Part shown: positions 8,062 to 15,499 of the stretch, one piece after another
Position numbering within the stretch: position 1 is the stretch's first letter
How the letters are laid out: the number at the start of each line of letters is the position of its first letter
Source: CALLJL01 sp964627255
GTDB taxonomy: Bacteria > Acidobacteriota > Aminicenantia > Aminicenantales > CALLJL01
Direction: 5' to 3'
Length of the DNA: 15,901 nucleotides
Assembly (NCBI GenBank): GCA_964627255.1
Contig: CAZVIN010000123.1
Coordinates: forward strand, 1-15,901
The notes under the pieces: generated by a model
What the model saw: only the letters and a program-made list of their open reading frames with translations
Database searches by the model: none
What the model was told of the DNA's origin: nothing
Position numbers and translations under genes: made by a program

Positions 8062-9081
8062 ATGAAAGAAGATAAGAAACAGAGGATGGCCAGAAGGGAT
8101 TTTATCCGAATTTCAGCGGGGGCAGCTGCGGCGATTCCCCTGATGGGGTTAAAATCGTTAAAAAATATAAAGAGTCCTGCCGTCCAAGAAACAGCCAAGA
8201 AAACTAAAGTTGCTCTAATCAAGACCAAAGACAGGGCGGATGGGGTAAAAAAAGCTTTAGAGCTCCTTGACGCGGACAGCCCTAAAGGAATGCCGATTTT
8301 CATTAAACCCAACTTCAACACCTCTGACCCTGCGCCAGGCTCAACTCATAATGATACGTTGAAAGCAATCATCGAAGAAGTGAGACATCGAGGCAGCGGG
8401 CCAATTACCTTAGGAGAGCGGAGTGGGCCGCCGGCCACAGAGAAAGTGATGGAAGAAAAGGGAATCTTTGAGTTGGCCAAGGAGATGGATTTTCGAGTAA
8501 TTAATTTTGAAACTTTGGCCGAGGCCGATTGGGTTCAGTTTAAGCCCGATGGAGGCCATTGGGCTGAAGGTTTCGCCATCCCCAGGGTAGTGGTTGATGC
8601 CCCCTATATCATTTCGACTTGCTGCTTAAAAACTCACGGGTTCGGCGGTGTTTTTACTATGTCTCTGAAATTAGCGGTTGGCCTTACCCCCAAGCGGTTG
8701 ATGCGCGAGCTTCATCGTTCTCCTGACATGAGGCGGATGATTGCCGAGATTAACCTTGGTTACCGACCGCAGTTGATTATTCTTGATGGCATCGAAGCTT
8801 TTGTTGACGGTGGACCCAGCACCGGGAAAAGAGTTCAGGCTGATGTTTTTGTTGCTGGAACTGACCGGGTCGCGGTGGACATGACGGGACTGGCTGTTCT
8901 TAAGGAGCTGGGTTCTAATGAGGCTATCATGGGGCGCCGGATTACCGAACAGGAACAGATCTCGCGGGCCATCGAGCTTGGCCTTGGGGTTTCTTCACCT
9001 GAAGCGGTCGAACTGGTGACGCCAGATGAGGAAAGTCGTCTTTATGCCGCGAAATTAAACTCTATCCTTAAGCAGGGGTAG
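8062..9081 (+). CDS. DUF362 domain protein with Tat-type signal
   Basis: The 339-residue product begins with a twin-arginine motif (ARRDFIRISAGAAAA, residues 10-24) that fits the Tat consensus, so a folded, possibly cofactor-bearing protein is probably sent across the membrane. A DUF362 (PF04015) domain follows at about 47-330, with IFIKPNFN (79-86) and CCLKTHGFGGVFTMSLK (187-203). No four-cysteine ferredoxin motif is present, unlike DUF362-ferredoxin fusions. The CC pair at 187-188 is the notable cysteine site. The ATG at 8062 follows GGAGGG (8049-8054) by 7 bases; an internal ATG at codon 9 would still keep the RR motif. A nitroreductase gene follows after 24 bases, which suggests a shared redox role, but the family's reaction is not established and none is assigned. 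Confidence 0.8.
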   Translation: MKEDKKQRMARRDFIRISAGAAAAIPLMGLKSLKNIKSPAVQETAKKTKVALIKTKDRADGVKKALELLDADSPKGMPIFIKPNFNTSDPAPGSTHNDTLKAIIEEVRHRGSGPITLGERSGPPATEKVMEEKGIFELAKEMDFRVINFETLAEADWVQFKPDGGHWAEGFAIPRVVVDAPYIISTCCLKTHGFGGVFTMSLKLAVGLTPKRLMRELHRSPDMRRMIAEINLGYRPQLIILDGIEAFVDGGPSTGKRVQADVFVAGTDRVAVDMTGLAVLKELGSNEAIMGRRITEQEQISRAIELGLGVSSPEAVELVTPDEESRLYAAKLNSILKQG

Positions 9082-9105
9082 TTTAATCAAGAGAGGTAGA
9101 AGGCA

Positions 9106-9696
9106 ATGGGTCTTTATGAGGTTATTATCAGCCGTCGCAGCATTCGTCAGTTTAAGCCTGACCTGGTCCCCCGGGGGCTGCTGGAAAGGATTGTCAATGC
9201 TGGCCGCTTAGCGCCTTCCGCGGCCAATAAACAGCCGCTCGAGTTCTTAGTGGTTGATGAACCGAGCCTATGTCACAAATTATTCCCTCATTTAAGCTGG
9301 GCCGCCTATATTAACCCCAAGGGAAATCCCAAGCCGGGGCAGGAGCCGGTAGCCTATGTACTTACCCTGGTCAATTTGGCTATCCGCGACCAGGGGTATG
9401 AATACGATGTCGCCGCGGCCATGGAAAACATGATTCTCACCGCTTGGGCTGAAGGGGTGGGAAGCTGTTGGTTAATTTCCATTAATCGAGAAAAAATTGC
9501 CTCCCTTTTTGATCTTCCCGCTTCTTATCGCCTTGATTGTGTTCTGGCGTTGGGCTATCCGGCCGAAGACCCCGTAGTAGAACCTTTCGTGGGGTCAGTT
9601 CGCTACTGGCTGGATGAAAATGGTCGGCTCCATGTGCCCAAGCGCTCGTTGGAGAGTGTGGTCCATTTTAATTCTTTCATTCTCCGGCCACGGTGA
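9106..9696 (+). CDS. Nitroreductase family FMN protein
   Basis: Probable cytoplasmic NAD(P)H- and FMN-dependent oxidoreductase of 196 residues, the usual family length. RRSIRQFKPD at 10-19 is the N-terminal FMN phosphate-binding signature. APSAANKQP (36-44) is the second flavin-contacting segment, and AEGVGSCWL (115-123) followed by LALGYPAED (147-155) are typical C-terminal family motifs. The true substrate is unknown; members reduce nitro groups, quinones or flavins, or dehalogenate. The ATG sits 24 bases after the DUF362 stop, with GAGAGG (9091-9096) as the likely SD, so the two genes should be co-transcribed. The 3' end overlaps the convergent tldE gene by 20 bases (9677-9696), leaving no room for a terminator between the two operons. 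Confidence 0.85.
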   Translation: MGLYEVIISRRSIRQFKPDLVPRGLLERIVNAGRLAPSAANKQPLEFLVVDEPSLCHKLFPHLSWAAYINPKGNPKPGQEPVAYVLTLVNLAIRDQGYEYDVAAAMENMILTAWAEGVGSCWLISINREKIASLFDLPASYRLDCVLALGYPAEDPVVEPFVGSVRYWLDENGRLHVPKRSLESVVHFNSFILRPR

Positions 9697-11044
9697 GCTC
9701 GGCCACCTTGATTGATGGGCCACAAACAGCCGTTTCATAACCTAAATCGTTGCCGATACTTTCAATGTTAGCCAGTATTTCTCCCAGGTTGCCAGCGATT
9801 GTAATCTCAGAAACAGGGTAGGCCACTTCACCGCCTTCAACCCATAACCCAAAAGCTCCCCGTGAGATATCACCGGTTACCGGGTTAAGGCCATGACCAA
9901 TGGTTTTCGTGAGGATTAAGCCTTTTCTGAGAGAAGAGACAATCTCCGCCAGGGAAAGCTGGCCAGGAACCAGATAAAAATTATTAGGGCTTACTCCGCT
10001 CCCGTCAGCATTGCCCGTAGAGCTGAGGTTCAGCTTTCGAGCCGCATACGTATTGCATAAGTAGTTTTTTAAGACGCCGCTCTCAATGACTGGAGTTCGC
10101 CGCGTGGGCACCCCTTCAGAATCAAAAGGTCGGGAACCAAGTTTGCCGGGAATAAGGCCATCGTCAAGGACCGTTACATTGGTGCCAGCGATTTTTTCGC
10201 CCAATTTATCCACTAAAAAAGAAGCTTTCTGGTAAATCGAAGTCCCGGCCACGCAGGTGAAAAGAAAACCCAAAAGCCATGCAGTCATTGGTGGCTCAAA
10301 AATAACGGGGACAGTTTGGGTCTTGATTTTTTTGGGTTTAAGAAGCCTGACAGTTCTTTCCACCGCCTTACGGGCGATGATTTCGGGCGGGTCGAGTTCA
10401 CGGAAAAAGCGACGAGAAGAAAACCAGCCATCCTCAACTCGTTCGTCGGTTTCACCTGCCTGGAGCCCCACGCCAAGATTAAAGGAGGTAACCTCATAGT
10501 AGTCAGAAAAACCGTTGGAATTAGCTAAGATAATCGCGGCTACAGAAGTGGCGAAATTAGCGCCATGAGAATTGCTGATTCGATGGTCAGAGAGGGCAAT
10601 TTTTTCCGTTTCTAAGGCCAAATTGATTTTTGACCGAGGATCAATGGCCAGAATTTCTGGGTCATAAAGCTTTAATGAGGCCGGGTCAACGTGCGGCTCA
10701 AGAGAAGAGGGCAAGCCAGAATACCCATCAGGGTTGGCTATGGTGGCTCTCTGGATAGCCGCCTTCATCAAGTTTTTTATTGTTTCTGGCGAGAGGTCGG
10801 AGGAGTTAGCCGAGGCAGTGCGTTTATCTTTAATCACCCGAAAAGAGAGGAGACGGAAGTTAGCCTCAGTTAGGTCTTCAATTTCTTGCTGGCGGATGTT
10901 AACGCTGAATTCCTGACCTGTAGCCACTGTAACTTCAACTTCATCGGCGCCTATTTGCTGGCCAAAATTGACTAAATTTTCAGCCATTAATTGTAGTTCT
11001 CTTATTTCGGCCCGGAACTTCTTTTCCCGGTCTTCGCGACTCAT
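9677..11044 (-). CDS. tldE: TldE/PmbA-like subunit of the TldD/E metalloprotease
   Basis: The 455-residue product is full length for TldE (PmbA), the partner that forms a heterodimer with TldD and helps cleave unfolded peptides. It shows the family segment with FDSEGVPTRRTPVIESG at 307-323 and a C-terminal region ending GNLGEILANIESIGNDL. At the place where TldD has its HExxxH motif this protein reads TAWLLGFLFTCVAG, with no zinc ligands. That is expected, since TldE is the non-catalytic-motif partner. The ATG overlaps the tldD stop as ATGA (11041-11044), with AGGAGG inside the end of tldD (11051-11056, minus strand), so translation is probably coupled. Characterised TldD/E proteins process microcin B17, act in antitoxin turnover and cut modified peptides. 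No RiPP precursor was seen here. Confidence 0.9.
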   Translation of the reverse strand: MSREDREKKFRAEIRELQLMAENLVNFGQQIGADEVEVTVATGQEFSVNIRQQEIEDLTEANFRLLSFRVIKDKRTASANSSDLSPETIKNLMKAAIQRATIANPDGYSGLPSSLEPHVDPASLKLYDPEILAIDPRSKINLALETEKIALSDHRISNSHGANFATSVAAIILANSNGFSDYYEVTSFNLGVGLQAGETDERVEDGWFSSRRFFRELDPPEIIARKAVERTVRLLKPKKIKTQTVPVIFEPPMTAWLLGFLFTCVAGTSIYQKASFLVDKLGEKIAGTNVTVLDDGLIPGKLGSRPFDSEGVPTRRTPVIESGVLKNYLCNTYAARKLNLSSTGNADGSGVSPNNFYLVPGQLSLAEIVSSLRKGLILTKTIGHGLNPVTGDISRGAFGLWVEGGEVAYPVSEITIAGNLGEILANIESIGNDLGYETAVCGPSIKVAELTVAGE

Positions 11045-12456
11045 AACTGGCCTCCTACTGTCATTTTGGCGATTTTGAGCGTAGGGCAGCCATCGCCCAC
11101 CGGAACTTCTTGTCCTTCCTTGCTACAAGTGCCTATTTGGGGGCTAAAAGATAGGTCAGAGCCCACCATGGTTATATTATGGAGAATCTCGATATTCATT
11201 CCGATCAGCGTGGCCTGCTTTATCGGCGCCGTTAAGCGGCCGTCCTCGATGAGACGGCCAGTGCTGATGGTGAAGGTAAATTTACCCGAATCTTCTACCT
11301 GACCGCCTTCAAATCTTTCCGCATAGATACCTTTTTTGACCGAACGGATTATTTCTTCAGGCGAGTACTCGCCCCGGTCGACGTAAGTATTCGCCATTCG
11401 AGGGAGGGGAAAAGAGGTGAAATCCTGACGCCGGCCGTGACCGGTTAAAGGTAAACCCATAAGCTTGGCCGAGAGACGGTCTTGGAGCCAGCCTTTGACC
11501 ACGCCCTGGTCGATTAATAATGTTGGTTTGGGCCCCGTGCCTTCATCATCGAAGTTATATGAGCCTCGCATCGAGGGTAGAGTGGGGTCGTCGATGATTC
11601 GCACTTGAGAACTGCCAACTTTCTGGCCTAATTTGTCCCAAAAAACGGAGGTCTTTTTGCGAATAAAGTCAGCTTCCAGAAGGTGGCCGACAGCTTCGTG
11701 TACCAAAACTCCGCTATGACCGGCAGCCAGGACCACAGGCATTTCTCCGGCGGGCGCATCGACTGCCTCTAAGAGCGTCAGGGCTTCTTCAGCGGCTTCT
11801 TGGCCAACGGATTTCGGCGTCTTAACTTCGGTGAAGTAATCATAGCCAACTCGCCCCCCAGCGCCAGCAAACCCCACCTCTCTTCGGCCGGCCGTGGTGG
11901 CGATAGCTACGCAGCTGAGACGAATCATCGGCCTGGCTTCAGCGATGTACAGTCCCTCAGAGTTGGCAATGGCCACCCATTGCATAACGTCTCCCAAGGC
12001 GGCCTTGACGCGGATAATCTTAGAGTCGAAACCTTGACAAGCAAGGTAGGCCTCTCGGACTAAGTTGATTTTTTGGTCCAGTGGCACCGAATCAGGAGAA
12101 ACTTTCAGGGGATAAAAATCAGTCGTTACTTTTTGAGCCACCAAAGGCTTGACTGTAACGGGCGAGGGTAAAGCGGCAATAGCGGCTGCGGTCAAAGCGG
12201 CTTGTTTGACCTTATCCAAGGAAATTTCATTAGTGTAGGCATAGCCTGTCTTTTCCCCGTTTATGACTCGAATGCCGAGGCCTTGAACGATGCTTTCACT
12301 GGTTTCTTTGATAATATCATCTTCCATGACCACGGCTTGGTAGCGACGGTATTCCTGAAAGACATCGGCAAAATCCCCTCCCTGGCTCAAAGCGACTTCA
12401 ATTATTTTTTCCAGGTCAGACAAGCTGAGAGGAAAGGGGTTAGAGTAAGAAATCAT
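11041..12456 (-). CDS. tldD: TldD-like metalloprotease subunit
   Basis: The 471-residue product carries the TldD zinc-protease motif HEAVGH with H253, E254 and H258, set in VLVHEAVGHLLEAD. C444 (IGTCSKEGQ) matches the cysteine ligand position near the C-terminus of E. coli TldD. The enzyme cuts peptides inside the TldD/TldE heterodimer, in the cytoplasm. The start is secure: AAGGAGGG precedes the ATG, and the ATG overlaps the upstream gene's stop as ATGA (12453-12456). Being second in an operon of membrane protein, tldD and tldE gives one-to-one coupled synthesis of the two subunits. A long + strand frame inside this gene (12202-12744) is an antisense shadow. Confidence 0.93.
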   Translation of the reverse strand: MISYSNPFPLSLSDLEKIIEVALSQGGDFADVFQEYRRYQAVVMEDDIIKETSESIVQGLGIRVINGEKTGYAYTNEISLDKVKQAALTAAAIAALPSPVTVKPLVAQKVTTDFYPLKVSPDSVPLDQKINLVREAYLACQGFDSKIIRVKAALGDVMQWVAIANSEGLYIAEARPMIRLSCVAIATTAGRREVGFAGAGGRVGYDYFTEVKTPKSVGQEAAEEALTLLEAVDAPAGEMPVVLAAGHSGVLVHEAVGHLLEADFIRKKTSVFWDKLGQKVGSSQVRIIDDPTLPSMRGSYNFDDEGTGPKPTLLIDQGVVKGWLQDRLSAKLMGLPLTGHGRRQDFTSFPLPRMANTYVDRGEYSPEEIIRSVKKGIYAERFEGGQVEDSGKFTFTISTGRLIEDGRLTAPIKQATLIGMNIEILHNITMVGSDLSFSPQIGTCSKEGQEVPVGDGCPTLKIAKMTVGGQL

Positions 12457-13487
12457 TCGACCCTCCTTTGGTTGGCCGGGCGACGAAAACGAGGCAGAGC
12501 CAGAAGAAAAAGACTGCCTATTCCTAAGGTGTATTCAAAAAGATTAGTTAAAAAATGGATACCTAAGCCAGAGATAATCGCCAGCTGCGGCTCTGATCCC
12601 ATGAGCCGGAAGGTAAGTGCCCAGGCTGATTCCCAAGTGCCAAATCCGGCAATACCCTTGACTGGTAAGGCGGAGGTGAGCTCCGCACCACTCGTTCCCA
12701 GAATCAGGCGCCAAAAACTCAAAGCAGCTAAGCTGAAACCATGACTTCTTAATAACGAATGAAGCAGGAAGAAAAGAGAGCTGTATTTGGCTAAGCGAAT
12801 TAGAAAAGAAAGGAGAAAAATTAACCAGAAAGACTGGTGCCGACGGGTTGAATTGAGAACTGCGATCGTGCCCTCAGTTTTGTTGACTGATTGGCGAAAC
12901 CAGTTTTTTTCTTCTAACTTTACAATCTGGCCGAGCTGAACATAAATCTTCAGCCAGAGGCGAGCTAAAGGAACAATCAAAATAAAGGCAAGAATAACCG
13001 CAAAGAAGAAAAGGCCGGCAACGAACAAAACAGTCGAGGAAGCAACAGCATCTACTCCCAATCCAACCATCAGAATAGCGGTAATAAGAAATGGACTCAG
13101 CGTCAAAAAATCGAGCAAAAAGGCAGCGACAAAGGAGGCGGTCACCGGTTCAAAGGGCAGGCCAAGACGGCGGTTAAGAAGGTAAATGTAAGAGAGAGAG
13201 CCGATTCGAGCCGGTAGCAAGTCGATAAGGGAATTCTTAACAAGAGTGACGAGAACAATTCCTGGCCAGCTGATCCGTTCTGGCTGGAGCAAAAGTCGAT
13301 AACGCCAAGATCGGACCACAGCGCCGCTCAAGGAGATGAGCATATAAACCAGAAGGGAGGGCCAATAAAGATTTTTGATTGTAAGGGCAAGGTCCCGGGT
13401 GGAAATCTGAGTTAAGAGGAGATAAATAAGGACGGCTGAAATCAGGCAGGATAAAAAAATATAAATTGCCTTTTTCTTGGTTTTCAT
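12453..13487 (-). CDS. Flippase-like membrane protein (LPG synthase TM region / UPF0104 family)
   Basis: A polytopic inner-membrane protein of 344 residues with roughly eight hydrophobic segments. It has the family's paired motifs LLPARIGSLSYIYLL (90-104) and LPVKGIAGFGTWE (274-286). This membrane region occurs fused to lysyl-phosphatidylglycerol synthases (MprF), where it flips lipid. Stand-alone copies such as this one are annotated as flippase-like and may move lipids or lipid-linked sugars; no substrate can be assigned. The C-terminus is basic (RFRRPANQRR). The gene leads an operon with tldD and tldE by a 4-base overlap. No clear SD is seen before the ATG, which lies only about 18 bases from the expected transcript start. 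Confidence 0.8.
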   Translation of the reverse strand: MKTKKKAIYIFLSCLISAVLIYLLLTQISTRDLALTIKNLYWPSLLVYMLISLSGAVVRSWRYRLLLQPERISWPGIVLVTLVKNSLIDLLPARIGSLSYIYLLNRRLGLPFEPVTASFVAAFLLDFLTLSPFLITAILMVGLGVDAVASSTVLFVAGLFFFAVILAFILIVPLARLWLKIYVQLGQIVKLEEKNWFRQSVNKTEGTIAVLNSTRRHQSFWLIFLLSFLIRLAKYSSLFFLLHSLLRSHGFSLAALSFWRLILGTSGAELTSALPVKGIAGFGTWESAWALTFRLMGSEPQLAIISGLGIHFLTNLFEYTLGIGSLFLLALPRFRRPANQRRVE

Positions 13488-13511
13488 CGACTTTTTTCGA
13501 CCTGAAGCCTC

Positions 13512-13540
13512 ATTATTCCAGAGAGGTCAGCCGATTGCAA
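13512..13540 (-). promoter_or_regulatory. Promoter of the flippase-tldD-tldE operon
   Basis: On the minus strand TTGCAA (13540-13535), a 17-base spacer and AATAAT (13517-13512), with TGG directly before the -10 box, giving an extended -10. The start would fall near 13505, about 18 bases from the ATG at 13487. It faces away from the serS promoter. Confidence 0.45.
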
Positions 13541-13776
13541 CCTTTTCTACCCTGAAGGAAGAGCTGATGCCTCATCTGGTATTATCCTCGCAGGCAAATT
13601 ATCCAAAGGAGATTTGGAAAATTTTGTTCCCCCTCGAGGTTTAAAATTTGAAGCGCTAGGTTAGTTACGGGTTCGAGGATGACGGAGTTTTTTCAGTTCA
13701 GTGCTTATAATTTGAGCCCTCTAAAGCTTCGTATGGTCTGGGAGCTGATAATTTAGAGGTTAAAGGCGGCTTTTTT
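13541..13776. other. Divergent spacer between the flippase operon and serS
   Basis: No gene was seen. A second TATAAT lies at 13706-13711 on the + strand without a good -35 box. CCTCTAAA (13718-13725) can pair with TTTAGAGG (13752-13759), and T7 occurs at 13771-13777. These would form a leader hairpin for any transcript started at the upstream TATAAT. No T-box sequence was recognised. Confidence 0.4.
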
Positions 13777-13787
13777 TATGGTATAAT
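13777..13787 (+). promoter_or_regulatory. Extended -10 promoter abutting the serS start codon
   Basis: TATGGTATAAT gives TG-N-TATAAT, a perfect extended -10. Only 9 bases separate it from the ATG at 13797. The intervening bases are nearly all pyrimidines, so the A of the ATG is the best purine for +1. There is no SD. A leaderless or near-leaderless mRNA is inferred. Confidence 0.55.
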
Positions 13788-13796
13788 TTGCTTCTC

Positions 13797-15083
13797 ATGA
13801 TTGACCCTCGTTGGCTTCTGGAAAAAAGAGAAGAGGTTGAAGCCCGTCTCAGGACTCGGGGCATAAAAATTGAGCTGGAGGAGTTTTTTATCTTGGCTGA
13901 TAAGAAAAAGGGTCTCCAGCGAGAAGTGGATGAGCTTCGCTTCCAGCGCAATCGAACTTCCGAGCAGGTCGGCCGGCAAAAAAAGCAGGGTCAGGATGTT
14001 GGTTCGCTCATTGAGGCTATGCGCAGAGTGGGCGAGGAAATAGAAAAAAAAGAAACTGAGCTCAGAGAGCTTGAAGAAAAGATTCGCGATTGGCTTTTAA
14101 GAATACCGAACCTTCCTCATGAATCAGTGCCGATTGGGCGTGATTCTGGAGATAACGTAGAAATCAGGCGCGGCGGCCAGCGGCCTGAATTTGCTTTTAA
14201 TCCTGCCCCTCATTGGGAAGTTGGCCGGCGGCTCAGGATTCTGGATTTTGAAAGGGCTTCCAAGTTAGCTGGGTCTCGTTTTACCGTTTATGTTGGGGCT
14301 GGTGCCAGATTGGAACGAGCGCTTATTCAATTTATGTTGGACCTTCATACACAAGAGAAGGGCTACCTGGAAATCCTGCCACCGTTTATTGCTAACCAAG
14401 CTTCGCTTATTGGTACAGGAAATCTTCCTAAGTTTGAAGACGACCTGTTTAAACTCAGGGGAAAACGTTGGTATCTTATCCCGACAGCCGAAGTGCCGCT
14501 AACCAATCTTTATCGAGACGAAATACTGACCGCTAAGAAGCTGCCCTTGCGGTTGGTGGCTTACACCCCCTGTTTTCGCCGCGAAGCTGGCTCCTACGGC
14601 AAAGATATTAGGGGACTTATTCGCCAGCATCAATTTAATAAAGTTGAGCTCATGGCTTTTTCCTTGCCCGAGAAGTCTATGGAAGAACTGGAAAAAATGA
14701 CCGCGGATGCGGAGGAAGTGTTAAAACGTCTGGGGCTTCATTATAGGGTGGTGGCCCTATGTACAGCTGATTTGGGGTTCGCAGGGGCTAAGACTTATGA
14801 CCTCGAGCTCTGGTTCCCTGAACAGAAAAAATTCCGAGAGGTTTCTTCAGTAACCAATTGTCTCGACTTTCAGGCTCGCCGAGCTAATATTCGGTTTCGC
14901 CGCGAGCCCAAGGCCAAATTAGAATTTGTTCATACTCTTAACGGTTCCGGCGTGGCCGTTGGTCGGACAGTGGCCGCGTTGTTGGAAACCTATCAGCAAG
15001 CTGACGGGACGGTGGTCATTCCCGAAGTCTTAAGGCCGTATTTAGGGGGAATGGAGAAAATAGAGTCTGAATCGGCGCTTTAA
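13797..15083 (+). CDS. serS: Serine-tRNA ligase
   Basis: Cytoplasmic class II aminoacyl-tRNA synthetase that charges tRNA-Ser (and tRNA-Sec where present). The 428-residue product has normal length. Residues about 25-100 form the heptad-rich N-terminal coiled-coil arm that grips the long variable arm of tRNA-Ser. The class II core shows motif 1 (GARLERALIQFMLDL, about 169-183), the TAEVPL serine-binding loop (230-235), motif 2 (TPCFRREAGSYGKD, about 257-270) and motif 3 (NGSGVAVGRTVAALLE, about 382-397). The ATG at 13797 gives the typical beginning MIDPRWLL; a TTG three codons upstream is in frame but sits directly after the -10 box. Two serine tRNA genes lie within 800 bases downstream, so enzyme and substrates are clustered. 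Confidence 0.97.
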   Translation: MIDPRWLLEKREEVEARLRTRGIKIELEEFFILADKKKGLQREVDELRFQRNRTSEQVGRQKKQGQDVGSLIEAMRRVGEEIEKKETELRELEEKIRDWLLRIPNLPHESVPIGRDSGDNVEIRRGGQRPEFAFNPAPHWEVGRRLRILDFERASKLAGSRFTVYVGAGARLERALIQFMLDLHTQEKGYLEILPPFIANQASLIGTGNLPKFEDDLFKLRGKRWYLIPTAEVPLTNLYRDEILTAKKLPLRLVAYTPCFRREAGSYGKDIRGLIRQHQFNKVELMAFSLPEKSMEELEKMTADAEEVLKRLGLHYRVVALCTADLGFAGAKTYDLELWFPEQKKFREVSSVTNCLDFQARRANIRFRREPKAKLEFVHTLNGSGVAVGRTVAALLETYQQADGTVVIPEVLRPYLGGMEKIESESAL

Positions 15084-15339
15084 AAAGAGTATAGTCTGAC
15101 AACTATTCATCTATATTGGTGTCAATGGATAGGTTCAATTGAATGGCCAAAAAAAATGATACTTCACATACTTAGCTATTTTTTTATCTTGCTTTTTCTC
15201 TTCTTTCACTTTTTGGCCAGGTTTCCAGTTGATCCTCCGATGAAGGAAGTGACTTGGAAAGTTTTAGCGTTCCCGAATCGTCCTTCGAGGGACCTCCAAG
15301 GCGTCGAAGGTGTCTGAACCTGATACAGGGGTTCTAATC
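15084..15339. other. Spacer between serS and the tRNA-Ser locus
   Basis: No gene was seen. Two inverted repeats are visible: TGGCCAAAAA (15144-15153) with TTTTTGGCCA (15210-15219), and CCTTCGA (15282-15288) with TCGAAGG (15304-15310). No clear terminator for serS was found, so readthrough into the tRNA locus is possible. Confidence 0.4.
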
Positions 15340-15368
15340 TTGCTTAAGTTTTTTACTGTCGCTAAAAT
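15340..15368 (+). promoter_or_regulatory. Promoter of the tRNA-Ser locus
   Basis: TTGCTT (15340-15345), a 17-base spacer and TAAAAT (15363-15368), ending 10 bases before the first copy of the tRNA 5' sequence. This places the original tRNA-Ser start at 15379. The intact tRNA, 369 bases further on, has no comparable promoter. Confidence 0.6.
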
Positions 15369-15377
15369 GAAAAAGCT

Positions 15378-15414
15378 CGGAGGGATGGCCGAGTGGTTTA
15401 AGGCGGCGGTCTTG
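15378..15414 (+). repeat. Direct repeat, copy 1 (tRNA-Ser 5' half)
   Basis: These 37 bases are identical to 15747-15783. They cover one base upstream plus tRNA positions 1-36 (acceptor 5' strand, D arm, anticodon stem 5' strand and most of the loop). If the 60-bp insert after it is ignored, identity continues for ten more bases (15475-15484). Confidence 0.95.
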
Positions 15415-15484
15415 CCCGCCAGAGGCGGGTCCGCCTTGTCCGCCTGGGGCGGATCCGCCTTGGGCGGAGGCGGAAAAACCGCTT
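15379..15484 (+). pseudogene. Broken tRNA-Ser 5' half interrupted by a palindromic insert
   Basis: Positions 15379-15414 and 15475-15484 together reproduce the first 46 nucleotides of the downstream tRNA-Ser(UGA) without a mismatch. A 60-bp GC-rich insert splits them inside the anticodon loop, right after the bases CTTG. The rest of the variable arm, the T arm and the acceptor 3' strand are missing; the sequence runs instead into the GIY-YIG gene leader. It cannot make a tRNA. It is best read as the leftover of the original gene after the nuclease element entered. Confidence 0.85.
15415..15474 (+). repeat. Nested 15-bp palindromes inserted in the tRNA anticodon loop
   Basis: The insert is built of one design: a 6-bp GC stem with a 3-base loop. 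Modules are 15415-15429 (CCCGCC-AGA-GGCGGG), 15439-15453 (TCCGCC-TGG-GGCGGA) and 15454-15468 (TCCGCC-TTG-GGCGGA). The half-units TCCGCC (15430-15435) and GGCGGA (15469-15474) can pair with each other and close the last two hairpins into a three-way junction. It resembles REP-like palindromes recalled from genomes of uncultured bacteria. It is far more GC-rich than its surroundings. Confidence 0.85.
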
Positions 15485-15499
15485 TAAGAAGGGCTGAAT

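Noticed and set aside
10257..10528. Several + strand frames inside tldE
   Set aside because: Shadows of a well-conserved minus-strand gene, with arginine/serine-rich products.
12202..12744. 180-codon + strand frame
   Set aside because: Antisense to tldD and the flippase gene, both with clear family motifs and overlapping starts.
15415..15474. CRISPR array or tandem repeat with spacers
   Set aside because: Units are contiguous short palindromes with 3-base loops, with no spacers of constant length and no cas genes.
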